Assembly (NCBI GenBank): GCA_022601135.1
Contig: JAHZJB010000133.1
Location: 1 to 38,178 of the forward strand
Source: Actinomycetes bacterium
Lineage (GTDB): Bacteria; Actinomycetota; Actinomycetes; Mycobacteriales; Mycobacteriaceae
Reading direction: 5' to 3'
Length of the DNA stretch: 38,178 bases
Shown: piece by piece, positions 1 to 13,414 of the stretch
Layout of the letters: each line of letters begins with the position of its first letter
Position numbering within the stretch: position 1 is the stretch's first letter
Translations under genes and position numbers: made by a program
The notes under the pieces: model-generated
The model's input: only the letters and a program-made list of their open reading frames with translations
Database searches by the model: none
Told to the model about the DNA's origin: nothing

Positions 1-249
1 CACCAAAACTGGCATCCAAAAACAGTCACACCCCCACACGGGAAAAACAGGGGCACAACCAAAAAAACAACAAACAAAAACCACCAAAACACACTATTGA
101 GTTCTCAAACAACACACCCACCCGGCCGCGCAACCAACCCGCGGCGTAATGCCGCGTACCAGTAGTGCGGACGGTCAGGAACCCACCGAAGTGGTGCTTC
201 CCTCTGGGACGCCGCCGCGCTCAGCAGGCGGACCCGCGTCGCGACGACG
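1..249 (-). other. 5' leader of an rRNA operon (16S gene just outside the window)
   Basis: Read on the minus strand, this AT-rich stretch has the form of the mycobacterial pre-16S leader. A boxA-like core (TGTTGTTTGAGAACTC, 114-99) is followed by CAATAGTGTG and then T-rich tracts. Next come complementary G/C segments (GCCCC around 55, GGGG around 35) of the kind that form the RNase III processing stem. In mycobacterial rrn leaders the mature 16S 5' end lies roughly 150 nt past boxA, so it should begin some tens of bases beyond the left edge. No protein gene is supported in 1-431. The location directly downstream of tyrS matches the rrnB locus known from rapid growers. Confidence 0.85.
99..114 (-). 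promoter_or_regulatory. boxA-like antitermination element of the rrn leader
   Basis: The minus strand reads TGTTGTTTGAGAACTC. It resembles the boxA elements of Gram-positive rrn leaders and the conserved mycobacterial leader block that runs on into CAATAGTGTG. By family knowledge it would recruit NusB/S10 so that RNA polymerase reads through the rRNA genes. Confidence 0.75.
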
Positions 250-254
250 TCAAC

Positions 255-283
255 AAGTTACGTGAGGGAAAACGAGGAGTCAA
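255..283 (-). promoter_or_regulatory. Probable rRNA operon promoter
   Basis: On the minus strand a -35 hexamer TTGACT (283-278) and a -10 hexamer TAACTT (260-255) are separated by exactly 17 bp. TTGACT with 17-bp spacing is close to known mycobacterial rrn promoters. Transcription would begin near 247-249 and give a leader of at least 250 nt before the 16S gene. Additional upstream rrn promoters cannot be excluded in the 284-431 stretch. Confidence 0.7.
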
Positions 284-324
284 ATGGCCTGCTGGGGCGT
301 GTCTTTCAACCGGCGCCCAGCGTG

Positions 325-340
325 CGCACCAGGTGGTGCG
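325..340. repeat. 16-bp palindrome between tyrS and the rrn promoter
   Basis: CGCACCAGGTGGTGCG is an inverted repeat with 7-bp arms and a 2-bp centre. It lies about 85 bp past the tyrS stop and about 42 bp upstream of the rrn -35 box. It could be a protein-binding site for the rrn promoter or part of a tail-less terminator hairpin for tyrS. No T-run follows on the minus strand. Confidence 0.4.
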
Positions 341-431
341 TCAACTCCACGAAGGTCCAACGCCGCGGTCACCGAGATTGTTCCCGGACCGCGACAAAAC
401 TTTTTTCCGCGGGGCAAGTTGCCCTGCAAGA

Positions 432-1742
432 TCAGGGAACGCGCTCGATACCCGCGATATTCCGCTTGCCTCGGCGCAGCACCAGCCACCGACCGTGCAG
501 GAAGTCCGACGGTTGCGGGGTCCACTCATCCGTGACGACCTTGACGTTGTTCACCGATATGCCACCTTCGGCGATTGTCCGGCGTGCGGCGCCCTTGCTC
601 GCCGACAGGCCGGTGGCAACCAACAGGTCGGTGATCGAATCCGGACCACCGGGGACCAGTTCGGCGACCGAGGCCTCGCGCAACGCCGCCGACAGGGTTG
701 CTTGGTCGAGCCCGGTGAGTTCGCCCCGCCCGAACAGTGCCTGACTTGCCTGCTCGACAGCAGCGGTCGCGGCCTCGCCGTGCACCAGATTGGTCAGTTC
801 GCGGGCCAACCGCCGCTGGGCGGTCCGTTCATGCGGACGATCCGCGGTGGCCAGTTCGAGTTCGGCTATCTCCTGGGCGGACAGGAAGCTGAACCAGCGC
901 AGGTAGGGGACGACGTCGGCGTCGGCGGTGTTGATGAAGTGCTGGTACCAGGCGTAGGGGCTGGTCATCGCGGGGTCCAGCCAGAGGCTGCCACCGCCGG
1001 TGGACTTGCCGAACTTCTTACCTTCGGAGTCGGTCACCAGGGGCGTCGTCAGCGCATGTACCGAGGCGCCGGCCCTTTGCCGAACCAGTCGGACGCCGGC
1101 GATGATATTTCCCCACTGGTCGGAACCGCCGATTTGCAGCGTGCACCCGAATCGGCGGTGCAACTCGACGAAATCATTGGCCTGCAACAGCATGTAGCTG
1201 AACTCGGTGTAGGAGATCCCCTCGCCCTCGAGTCTGCGGCGCACCGTGTCGCGGTCCAGCATCACATTGACCGAGAAATGCCGTCCGATGTCTCGCAGAA
1301 ACTCTATTGCCGACAACTCGCCGGTCCAGGACAGATTGTTGGCGACCACCGCACCGGTCGGCGAGTCGTCGAACTCCACGAAACGCTCCAACTGTCCGCG
1401 AATGCGACCGGACCAGTCCGCAATGATGTCTGCGGTCTGGAGAGTTCGTTCACCGGTGTCGCGCGGATCACCGATCAAGCCGGTAGCACCGCCGGCGAGC
1501 ACGATGGGCCGGTGCCCGGCCTGCTGGAAGCGCCGCAACGTCAGCAGCGGAATCAAATTTCCCGCGTGCAGACTCGGTGCCGTGGGATCGAAACCGCAGT
1601 AGGCGGTCAGCGGCGGCGCGGCCAACTCCTCAGCCAGCGCATCCCGGTCGGTGGACTGCGCGATCAGTTGCCGCCATTCCAACTCGTCGAGGATCGGTGC
1701 CGACTTGAAAGACGCAGAGGACGCCGAGGTCGCAGAATTCAC
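432..1742 (-). CDS. tyrS: Tyrosyl-tRNA synthetase
   Basis: Cytoplasmic class I aminoacyl-tRNA synthetase that charges tRNA-Tyr. The 436-residue protein has the HIGH-type motif HAGN (residues 59-62), the KMSKS-type motif KFGKS (around 245), an oligomer/anticodon helical region, and a C-terminal S4-like RNA-binding domain ending in [11 protein letters not shown]. No ATG lies near the conserved N-terminus (APILDELEW). The chosen start is GTG at 1742, with GGAAAG about 10 nt upstream. This gives a tail slightly longer than the roughly 424 aa of M. tuberculosis TyrS (Rv1689); a TTG at 1751 is the alternative. It is the last gene of the 6196-to-432 block, 19 bp after mpg, and is followed by the rRNA leader, so two translation-related units are adjacent. 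Confidence 0.97.
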   Translation of the reverse strand: MNSATSASSASFKSAPILDELEWRQLIAQSTDRDALAEELAAPPLTAYCGFDPTAPSLHAGNLIPLLTLRRFQQAGHRPIVLAGGATGLIGDPRDTGERTLQTADIIADWSGRIRGQLERFVEFDDSPTGAVVANNLSWTGELSAIEFLRDIGRHFSVNVMLDRDTVRRRLEGEGISYTEFSYMLLQANDFVELHRRFGCTLQIGGSDQWGNIIAGVRLVRQRAGASVHALTTPLVTDSEGKKFGKSTGGGSLWLDPAMTSPYAWYQHFINTADADVVPYLRWFSFLSAQEIAELELATADRPHERTAQRRLARELTNLVHGEAATAAVEQASQALFGRGELTGLDQATLSAALREASVAELVPGGPDSITDLLVATGLSASKGAARRTIAEGGISVNNVKVVTDEWTPQPSDFLHGRWLVLRRGKRNIAGIERVP

Positions 1743-1761
1743 AGCTGTCAATCTTTCCGTA

Positions 1762-2406
1762 CTAATCGCTGCCCCCCGGAACCGGTGCCCGCGGGCTGCG
1801 CCGGTACGCCGATACTTCCGGGTGTCCGGGCAGCCACAAACGCCATGGACGATCGGCTGCCTTGCTGACGCCCACTCGCGGGCCGCAGGTGGCCCCGCCC
1901 GTCGTCCTGAGTGATAGCCGGACTGGTGCCGTCGGCTCGAAGATGTCGATCCCGTTGTCATCCATGGTGATTCCCAGCGCGCAGCACAGATTTCCCGGAC
2001 CCCGGGCCAGTGCTGCGGGCGCGGCCCGGTCACCGCGACGCGCCCGGGCGGTATCGCCGCCCGCCTCGATCACCGCGGCGCGCAGCAGTACCGCGGCGGC
2101 CACCCCGCCCGACGCACAGGTGACGTTCGCGCATACGTGGATGCCGTGGCTGCGATAGGTGTAGAGCCGCCCGGGCGGTCCGAACATGACCGCGTTGCGG
2201 GAACTCCGACCGCCGAAAGAATGCGACGCGGCGTCCGGCCAGGGGCCGTCATCGGGTCCTCCGTAGGCCTCGACCTCGACAATGACCGCTTCGACGCCTC
2301 GGCCGATGAGCACCGAGCCCAGGATTCGATGTGCGGCACGGAGTGGGTCGACCGCGAGGGCATCTCGCGCCACATCACCGCCCAGGTCAGACTCCGCGTC
2401 GGCCAT
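1762..2406 (-). CDS. mpg: 3-methyladenine DNA glycosylase (AAG/MPG family)
   Basis: Base-excision repair enzyme that removes alkylated and deaminated purines. The 214-aa product matches the AAG fold in its landmarks: an N-terminal [15 protein letters not shown] block, [20 protein letters not shown] with the conserved E-x-EAY segment that supplies the catalytic Glu, the [14 protein letters not shown] block, and the C-terminal [18 protein letters not shown] segment. The ATG at 2406 gives the family length (M. tuberculosis Rv1688 is of similar size); a longer frame upstream would overlap the Trm112-like gene much further. The start lies 20 bp inside the end of the preceding gene, suggesting coupled translation, and tyrS follows after 19 bp. 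Confidence 0.93.
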   Translation of the reverse strand: MADAESDLGGDVARDALAVDPLRAAHRILGSVLIGRGVEAVIVEVEAYGGPDDGPWPDAASHSFGGRSSRNAVMFGPPGRLYTYRSHGIHVCANVTCASGGVAAAVLLRAAVIEAGGDTARARRGDRAAPAALARGPGNLCCALGITMDDNGIDIFEPTAPVRLSLRTTGGATCGPRVGVSKAADRPWRLWLPGHPEVSAYRRSPRAPVPGGSD

Positions 2407-2620
2407 CCACCCGGTCGCAGGATTGATCGGCGGCCAGCAGCCGCAGATGTTCGTCGTCGTCCACAGTGACGGCCTCATCGACGAGAAGTACCGGAATGCC
2501 CTCGTCAATGCGGTACTTGCGCCGCAGACGCGGGTTGTAGAGGTGGTCTTCGACCAGGAGCAACCGACCTCGATCCTCGGGGCAGACCAGGATCGCGAGC
2601 AGGGCGGGGTCCAGCGCCAT
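2387..2620 (-). CDS. Trm112-like small zinc-ribbon-related protein (Rv1684 family)
   Basis: This 77-aa protein ([18 protein letters not shown]...) has the Trm112/UPF0434 pattern: an N-terminal [14 protein letters not shown] segment, then [20 protein letters not shown]. In the family this is the strand pair after the first metal-site cysteine. Only one of the usual cysteines (C-P) is present, so metal binding is doubtful. Eukaryotic and archaeal Trm112 activates methyltransferases; the bacterial role is not established. The ATG at 2620 is 5 bp after the exported-protein stop and the 3' end overlaps mpg by 20 bp, so it is tightly embedded in the operon. Confidence 0.85.
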   Translation of the reverse strand: MALDPALLAILVCPEDRGRLLLVEDHLYNPRLRRKYRIDEGIPVLLVDEAVTVDDDEHLRLLAADQSCDRVDGRRGV

Positions 2621-2625
2621 CCTGC

Positions 2626-3156
2626 TCAGCGACCGGGACTCTGGAAGATCGGTGAATCCTGCTGCATGGGGTTGTCCGGACCCCATCCCGGACTGATATT
2701 GGCATGCGAGCTGTCAGGAGCCGCCACGGCGGGGGCGCCCCCCGGTGCTTGGATGCCCTGGCGCGCGAATTGCCTGCGCTGATCGACCAACGTCGCCTGG
2801 AGCGCATCGATCAGAGGTTTCTGGTTCGGGCGCTTGTCGAGTGCCGCCGCCAACGCCTGCGTGCTGGATCTTGACGGCCGGATGCCGCGCTTCCGAAGCG
2901 TAATGACCTGATCGATCAGTTTGGATACTTGGCCACCGCCGGCGCCGGTTTGGTACTCCTGGGAAATCGTCATCAGAATCTGGTCAGGCGACACCGGCCT
3001 CGTCCGCTCCTGGGTCGCCGCGTCCTGGGACTGGGTTGAGGAGTCGGCCGGCTGCGCCCCCGCCGTCGGCACCACGACCGCGGATCCGAGGCCGCCGGTC
3101 ACCACCGCGCCGGTCAGCACGGTCGCAATCGCGCATCGCCAGCTTCGTGATGGCAT
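2626..3156 (-). CDS. Small exported protein of unknown function
   Basis: A 176-aa protein with a clear Sec-type signal peptide: basic MPSRSWR, a hydrophobic core around residues 9-30 and an A-x-A site near PTAGA-QPA (about 35). The mature part starts with a low-complexity Ser/Gln/Thr linker. It continues with a predicted helical core (about residues 58-135: DQILMTISQEYQTG, VSKLIDQVITLRKRG, LIDALQATLVDQRRQFA) and ends in a Pro/Gly/Ser tail. No cysteine remains after cleavage, so it is not a lipoprotein. I do not recognise the family. The start has a strong AGGAGG 5 nt upstream. A possible internal promoter element TAGGCT (3195-3190) precedes it in the 61-bp gap. Its position between the lipid fusion gene and the Trm112-like gene suggests an envelope role, but that is inference. 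Confidence 0.85.
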   Translation of the reverse strand: MPSRSWRCAIATVLTGAVVTGGLGSAVVVPTAGAQPADSSTQSQDAATQERTRPVSPDQILMTISQEYQTGAGGGQVSKLIDQVITLRKRGIRPSRSSTQALAAALDKRPNQKPLIDALQATLVDQRRQFARQGIQAPGGAPAVAAPDSSHANISPGWGPDNPMQQDSPIFQSPGR

Positions 3157-3217
3157 CCATACCTCCTCGTGGACGGCTATGCCAGCGCGAGCCTAACAGT
3201 GCCGCCGCCGCCGGGCA

Positions 3218-6196
3218 TCACTGCTGACTGCCCGCGATCTCGCCGCGCACCGCGGCAGTCAACCTCTTATACCGATGGGTATCGGGGTCGCGATACCAGG
3301 CGTTACGCGATGGCTTCGGAATCCCCTGCTCTCGCAACGGACCGGCTAACGGGCGGTAGCTCGCGGAAAGGGTCAGGTCCGACACCACATGCACGATGTC
3401 CGGCGGCGCGCCGACTGCCAACTCGTCGAGCGCGTCGGACAGGTCGGCTGCGGGAACGCTGCCGCCCGGGCGCAATCCCAGCGCCGTGACGGCCAACATC
3501 TCGCCGGTTTGGCCTTGCGCCTGGACACCGTAGGTGACTGCCATGTCCACGGCATCGAGCCGGCCGACTGCGTCGTTGACCGTGGCGGAGAAAACGTGCC
3601 CACTCGCTGTACGGATCACCCCATCCCGATTGGCCACCAGCCAATAGTCGCCATCCTCGTCGCGCCGGAACAGGAACTCGGTCGACACCCAGGTATCAGC
3701 AGGAGCGAAGACACCCCGTTTGACCGACGCCAGCGGATCGACCGGACCGCGCGGATGAGCGAGCAACACCCCGACCTCATTTGTTTCTGCGCGGCGGACG
3801 AACCCTCGATCGTCCTCGAGGATCAGGTTGTCCTCGGGGTCGTAGGCCCCCAGCGCGACCTCGCCTCCACCGGGTAGCGGCCGGCCCTTGCTGCCGATCT
3901 TGGCGCCCGAGACATTGGCCAGAACGGCCTGCCCATCCGTCGTAGCGAAGAACTCGACAACATGCGCCGGGTCGAACACGTCGACGACGCGCTTCCACAG
4001 ACCCGTGGGCATGCCCGAGCCGATGAACAGCCGGACCGGGTGGCTTCCGGTCAGCGAGAACGCCGGATCGTCGATGACCTGCCGCAGCATTGCCCAGGTG
4101 TAGGACACCACAGTCACGCCGTATTGCCGTATCTCCTGCAGGAATCGGTCCGGGCGGGGTCCCCGCGACAGCGCGACGCGGGCACCACCCACCACCGCAC
4201 CTCCGAGACTGACCAGCAGGCCGGACTGATGGTGCAGCGGCGTCAGACAGTAAACGGTGTCGTTACGGCCGAGGTTTGCCGCCGAGGCAGTCCCGAACGC
4301 CGACAGCGCCCACCGGTAGTTGGTGATCTGGCGGGCGATGAGTTCTCCATTGATCGCGCTGAACGCGACGAAGGCCAGGTCGCGGGCCAGTCCGGGGTTC
4401 GGCCGATACCAGCCGGGCATGTCGACGACGTCCGGATCGATCTTTTCCATATCGACGACGTCGGCGCCGTCAGCCAGATGCAGGTCGCGAGATTCACCCC
4501 CGCCGAGCACCAGCACGCGGGTATTCAGTTTGCGGGCCGCCTCGAGGTTGCCCGGGTCGGCAATGATCTCCGACACCCCACCCAGGCGGGTCGCCGTCGC
4601 CAGGTCGGCGTCGGGTGGTATTAGCACGGCGACGGCGCCCAGGCGGGACAGTGCGGCGATGGCCACGAGCGCGCTGGGCCGGGTCTCCATCAGCACTCCG
4701 ACGTGGGCTCCCTGCCGCACGCCCACCTCGATCAGACCGCGCACCACGTTGTTGATTCGCCTGTCGACGGCCTCATAGGTGTGCACCCGCCCATCGAAGA
4801 GCAACGCCTCCCCGAACGGCGCGTCGCGCGCCTGCTCGGACATGATGCGGCCCAGCGAGATCCGGGTGTGGTCGTTGACCTGGCCGAGCCGGGCCAGCCT
4901 CGGCAGTGTGCGCGCGGTCTCGATGGCCAGGGTGCGGGCCGACTTATTGGCGGCGACGAACGTGTCGGCCGCGGCTCGCGCCAGGCTGAACGCCATTTCG
5001 GTGGCGGCCGCCGTGCCGTGCGCCAACCGCGAGGTCAGTGAGACGCCGCTCTCGGAGGTCTCGGCGGGCTGCAGAGCCATGGGTGACACGCCCTCGGGCA
5101 TCCCACCGCCGGCGTCGAGCCAACGGACCCAGGCGGCGACTGTGGGCCACGTTTGCGTGGCCGCCTTCGACCCCACCACAAGGCCGAAATGGCCCGCCCG
5201 GAGGAGATACTCGTAGATGTCGGCCTGCGGGGCCGCCCGCTTGATACCACGTACCGAAGCGGGCTGCCCGATATCGTCGACTTCGCCGACCACCGCGAGT
5301 ATCGGGCAGTCGATGTCGGACAACGTGACCAGGTCACCGTGAATCGAGAAGCCGCCGGTCATCATCCGGTTGTGCGCGATGAACTGCTTGAGTAGCTCTG
5401 AGATCGCCGGACCGGACCAGGCGATCCAGCCCTCCGAGGCGAGGAAGCGGCGCTGTTGCTCGCGCGGCAGCAACGCCTCCCGATCGTGGAGCTGGCGCAG
5501 AAAGTCCATCCGCGACTGGGCGGTCTTGATCGGATCCAGCATTTGGAATCCAGCTCGCGCCAGCCACCCCGGGATATCGATCCGGTTGAATACATGGTCG
5601 GCCATGAAATCGGCGGCCGCCGGGGCGACGCTGGCGGGCAGGTTCATCGGCAGCGCCGCCAATGTGTCCACGGGTGCGCCGAACGCGACGATGCTGGCCA
5701 CGTCTTTGGACCGGCGATAGGCGGCCGTCTGGTAGGCGAACATGCCGCCCTGCGAGTAGCCCGCGAGGTGGATGTCGCGACCGGTCGCAGCCTTGATCGT
5801 GTCGACGGCCTCGCTCAGTGCCACGATGTGGTCGGCGAGGTTGCGCTGCATCCCGCCCTCGACCTCGTCGGGTGAGCCGAAGTCGATGACCCAGGGATCG
5901 AGGCCCGCGTTGTGCAAGATCCCGACGGCACCGTCCTGGCGGGTCACGTCCCACATATTTGCCGACATCATCATCGGATGCACCATCAGAACGGGAGATC
6001 CGGCCGGCTTGGCTCCGGGACGGCTGTCGGGCGGGAAGTAACGCCGCAGCCGGTACATCGGGACGCTTTCGATGATCTGGAACGGTGACGGAACCGAACC
6101 TGTCTCGAGCCCGCCGTAGCGCAATACCTCCAGGCCGTTCTGCGCGGTCGCGACGAGTCGACCCACCGGCCCGGTGATCGCCGAGAGGTCCACCAC
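3218..6196 (-). CDS. Fusion of alpha/beta hydrolase (PHA synthase-like) and acyl-CoA synthetase-like domains (Rv1683 type)
   Basis: A 992-aa protein in two halves. Residues about 35-365 are an alpha/beta hydrolase of the polyhydroxyalkanoate synthase/depolymerase type, with nucleophile box GYSQG (Ser148), an acid in GEVDD (about 307) and His336 in AGHFG. The nucleophile is Ser rather than the Cys of true PHA synthases, so hydrolysis or acyl transfer is more likely. Residues about 440-992 are an ANL acyl-CoA synthetase-like domain of the FATP/very-long-chain type. Its phosphate-loop A3 motif is degenerate (SAINGELIARQ instead of TSGTTG-x-PK, about 611). A5 is recognisable (FFATTDG, about 750). 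M. tuberculosis Rv1683, of similar length, has the same architecture and is linked to lipid storage and hydrolysis. GTG 6196 is preferred because AGAGGAG lies 5 nt upstream; ATG codons at 6241 and 6238 lack a comparable site. Confidence 0.92.
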   Translation of the reverse strand: MVDLSAITGPVGRLVATAQNGLEVLRYGGLETGSVPSPFQIIESVPMYRLRRYFPPDSRPGAKPAGSPVLMVHPMMMSANMWDVTRQDGAVGILHNAGLDPWVIDFGSPDEVEGGMQRNLADHIVALSEAVDTIKAATGRDIHLAGYSQGGMFAYQTAAYRRSKDVASIVAFGAPVDTLAALPMNLPASVAPAAADFMADHVFNRIDIPGWLARAGFQMLDPIKTAQSRMDFLRQLHDREALLPREQQRRFLASEGWIAWSGPAISELLKQFIAHNRMMTGGFSIHGDLVTLSDIDCPILAVVGEVDDIGQPASVRGIKRAAPQADIYEYLLRAGHFGLVVGSKAATQTWPTVAAWVRWLDAGGGMPEGVSPMALQPAETSESGVSLTSRLAHGTAAATEMAFSLARAAADTFVAANKSARTLAIETARTLPRLARLGQVNDHTRISLGRIMSEQARDAPFGEALLFDGRVHTYEAVDRRINNVVRGLIEVGVRQGAHVGVLMETRPSALVAIAALSRLGAVAVLIPPDADLATATRLGGVSEIIADPGNLEAARKLNTRVLVLGGGESRDLHLADGADVVDMEKIDPDVVDMPGWYRPNPGLARDLAFVAFSAINGELIARQITNYRWALSAFGTASAANLGRNDTVYCLTPLHHQSGLLVSLGGAVVGGARVALSRGPRPDRFLQEIRQYGVTVVSYTWAMLRQVIDDPAFSLTGSHPVRLFIGSGMPTGLWKRVVDVFDPAHVVEFFATTDGQAVLANVSGAKIGSKGRPLPGGGEVALGAYDPEDNLILEDDRGFVRRAETNEVGVLLAHPRGPVDPLASVKRGVFAPADTWVSTEFLFRRDEDGDYWLVANRDGVIRTASGHVFSATVNDAVGRLDAVDMAVTYGVQAQGQTGEMLAVTALGLRPGGSVPAADLSDALDELAVGAPPDIVHVVSDLTLSASYRPLAGPLREQGIPKPSRNAWYRDPDTHRYKRLTAAVRGEIAGSQQ

Positions 6197-6255
6197 GCGC
6201 GCTCCTCTATCGCTCGTCCAGTCCCCACCTGCCGTCATCATGGCACGGCCCCGCC

Positions 6256-6261
6256 TATCAT
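6256..6261 (+). promoter_or_regulatory. -10 element for the ABC-F gene
   Basis: TATCAT lies 9 bp before the ATG at 6271. A start site 6-8 bp further on would give an mRNA that is leaderless or has only 1-3 untranslated bases. No purine-rich ribosome-binding site is visible before the ATG (CGGCGGCTG only), which agrees. Confidence 0.45.
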
Positions 6262-6270
6262 CGGCGGCTG

Positions 6271-8046
6271 ATGGCAAACCTGATCAACGTCGAACGCGCC
6301 ACGGTCGGCTTCGGCACTCGCAGGTTGCTCGACAACGTCAGTCTTGGTGTCCAGGATGCTGACGCGATCGGCGTGGTCGGGCGTAACGGCGACGGCAAGA
6401 CCACGTTGCTGAAAGTGCTTACCGGCGTACACGATCCGGACACCGGCCGAGTCACACACACGTCTGGGCTGGCGGTCGGCTATCTGCGTCAGGATGACGA
6501 TTTCGACGCCGGAGCCACGGTACGAACCGTGATCGCCGATGGAAAACCCGATCACATCTGGGCGGCCGGGCCCGAGACCCGCGCGGTTGTCGAGCATCTG
6601 TTGTCCGGAGTCCACCTCGAGGCCGCCGTGACCGATCTGTCCGGTGGTGAGCGCCGCCGTGTCGCCCTGACCGCGCTTCTGTTGGCCGGCCACGACGTCG
6701 TGGTGCTTGACGAACCGACCAACCATCTCGACGTGGAGGTGATCGGCTGGCTGGCGGGCCACCTGGCCAAGCGACCCTGCCGGGCACTCGTCGTCGTCAG
6801 CCACGACCGCTGGTTCCTCGACGCCGTCTGCACCAAGACCTGGGAGGTGCACGACGGTGCCATCGACACCTACGACGGCGGGTACGCCGCCTACGTGCTG
6901 GCCAGTGCCGAGCGCATGCGGGTGACGGCCGGCACCGAGGCCCGGCGCAGAAACCTGATGCGCAAGGAGCTCGCATGGCTCAGACGTGGACCGCCCGCGC
7001 GAACGTCGAAGCCGAAGTTCCGCATCCAGGCGGCCAACGAGCTCATCGCCAACGAACCACCGCCGCGCGATTCACTTGTCCTGCAACGCTTTGCCACCGC
7101 ACGTCTCGGCAAGGACGTTTTCGACCTGCATCGGGTCCGCCTCGAGGTCGGCGCCCCCGCACGCACACTGTTGGCGGACTTGGACTGGTCCATCGGGCCG
7201 GGGGCTCGAATCGGGCTGGTCGGCGTGAACGGCAGCGGCAAGACCTCGATGTTGCGGCTGCTCGCCGGTCAGCTGCAGCCATCCGCGGGGACCATCAAGC
7301 GGGGCCTGACACTGCGGATCGGCTACCTGAGTCAGGCGATCAAGGACATCGACGGCGAGCTGCGGGTCATCGACGCGGTGCAGGGCCGCCGCCGGATCAC
7401 CGAGTTGGCCGGAGGCCGAGAGATCAGCGCAGACACGCTGTTGAAGGATTTCGGATTCGTCGGCGACAAGCTGACCGCCCGCATCGCTGAGTTGTCCGGC
7501 GGTGAGCGGCGACGGCTGCAGTTTCTCCAGCTGCTTCTCGACGAACCGAACGTCCTGCTCCTCGACGAGCCCACCAACGACCTGGACATCGACACCCTCA
7601 CCGCCATCGAGGACTACCTCGACGGCTGGCCCGGCACGCTGATCGTCGTCACACACGACCGATACTTTCTGGAGCGCGTCAGTGACGTGACGTATGCCAT
7701 GACCGGAGGCGGACGCTGCGATCTGCTGCCGGGCGGCCTCGAGCAGTACCTCGCCGACCGCGCCGCGGCCGACACCCCGACGTCCACGCCGGCTTCCACA
7801 TCAACGCAGCCGACGCGCCGCGAGTCCGCGGCCGCTCGCGAACGCCGGGCCGGCAAGGAGATGGCTCGCATCGAGAACCAGCTCGCCAAGCTCGACAACC
7901 AGATCGCAGCGCTACACGAGTCGATGGCGCTGGCGGCCGCCGACCATGTCCGCGCCGGTGAACTCAACACCGAACTGGACGAGCTGCTGGCGCGCAAGGA
8001 CTCCCTCGAAGGCGCGTGGCTGGCGGTAGCCGAGGACGGCGGTTGA
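6271..8046 (+). CDS. ABC-F family ATPase (ribosome-associated, macrolide-type annotation)
   Basis: A soluble 591-aa protein with two ABC ATPase domains and no membrane segments, which defines the ABC-F class. Domain 1 has Walker A GRNGDGKTT (about 38), signature LSGGERRR (about 126) and Walker B VVLDEPTNHLD. An inter-domain linker with a basic RRRNLMRKELAWLRRG stretch (about 227-245) corresponds to the P-site tRNA interaction motif. Domain 2 has Walker A GVNGSGKTS (about 323), LSGGERRRLQ and LLLDEPTNDLD. The C-terminus is a charged coiled coil (about 520-580). ABC-F proteins act on the ribosome as translation factors or antibiotic target-protection factors; the two cannot be told apart here. 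It is divergent from the fusion gene (74 bp) and convergent with argH. Confidence 0.92.
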   Translation: MANLINVERATVGFGTRRLLDNVSLGVQDADAIGVVGRNGDGKTTLLKVLTGVHDPDTGRVTHTSGLAVGYLRQDDDFDAGATVRTVIADGKPDHIWAAGPETRAVVEHLLSGVHLEAAVTDLSGGERRRVALTALLLAGHDVVVLDEPTNHLDVEVIGWLAGHLAKRPCRALVVVSHDRWFLDAVCTKTWEVHDGAIDTYDGGYAAYVLASAERMRVTAGTEARRRNLMRKELAWLRRGPPARTSKPKFRIQAANELIANEPPPRDSLVLQRFATARLGKDVFDLHRVRLEVGAPARTLLADLDWSIGPGARIGLVGVNGSGKTSMLRLLAGQLQPSAGTIKRGLTLRIGYLSQAIKDIDGELRVIDAVQGRRRITELAGGREISADTLLKDFGFVGDKLTARIAELSGGERRRLQFLQLLLDEPNVLLLDEPTNDLDIDTLTAIEDYLDGWPGTLIVVTHDRYFLERVSDVTYAMTGGGRCDLLPGGLEQYLADRAAADTPTSTPASTSTQPTRRESAAARERRAGKEMARIENQLAKLDNQIAALHESMALAAADHVRAGELNTELDELLARKDSLEGAWLAVAEDGG

Positions 8047-8081
8047 GAGTGGGGGTGTTGCCCCGCCGACCGGGACGTGCC

Positions 8082-10776
<2,695 letters not shown>

Positions 10777-10812
10777 TGCGGAACTCCTTCTTTCGAGTAG
10801 CTGCGTCAGGCT

Positions 10813-13410
<2,598 letters not shown>

Positions 13411-13414
<4 letters not shown>

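Noticed and set aside
399..422. Imperfect hairpin CCGCG...CGCGG with A/T core after tyrS as an intrinsic terminator
   Set aside because: The stem is interrupted and the T-run lies inside the hairpin rather than after it.
165..1868. 567-codon open frame on the plus strand opposite tyrS
   Set aside because: It is antisense to a clear TyrRS. Long antisense frames are expected in high-GC DNA and the translation shows no family motifs.
8047..8081. Bidirectional terminator between the ABC-F gene and argH
   Set aside because: Only a GGGG/CCCC pairing with a six-base loop and no T-run on either strand; too weak to call.
10777..10812. ARG box before argG
   Set aside because: No TGCA palindrome or TGAAT-N4-ATTCA pattern in the 36-bp gap.
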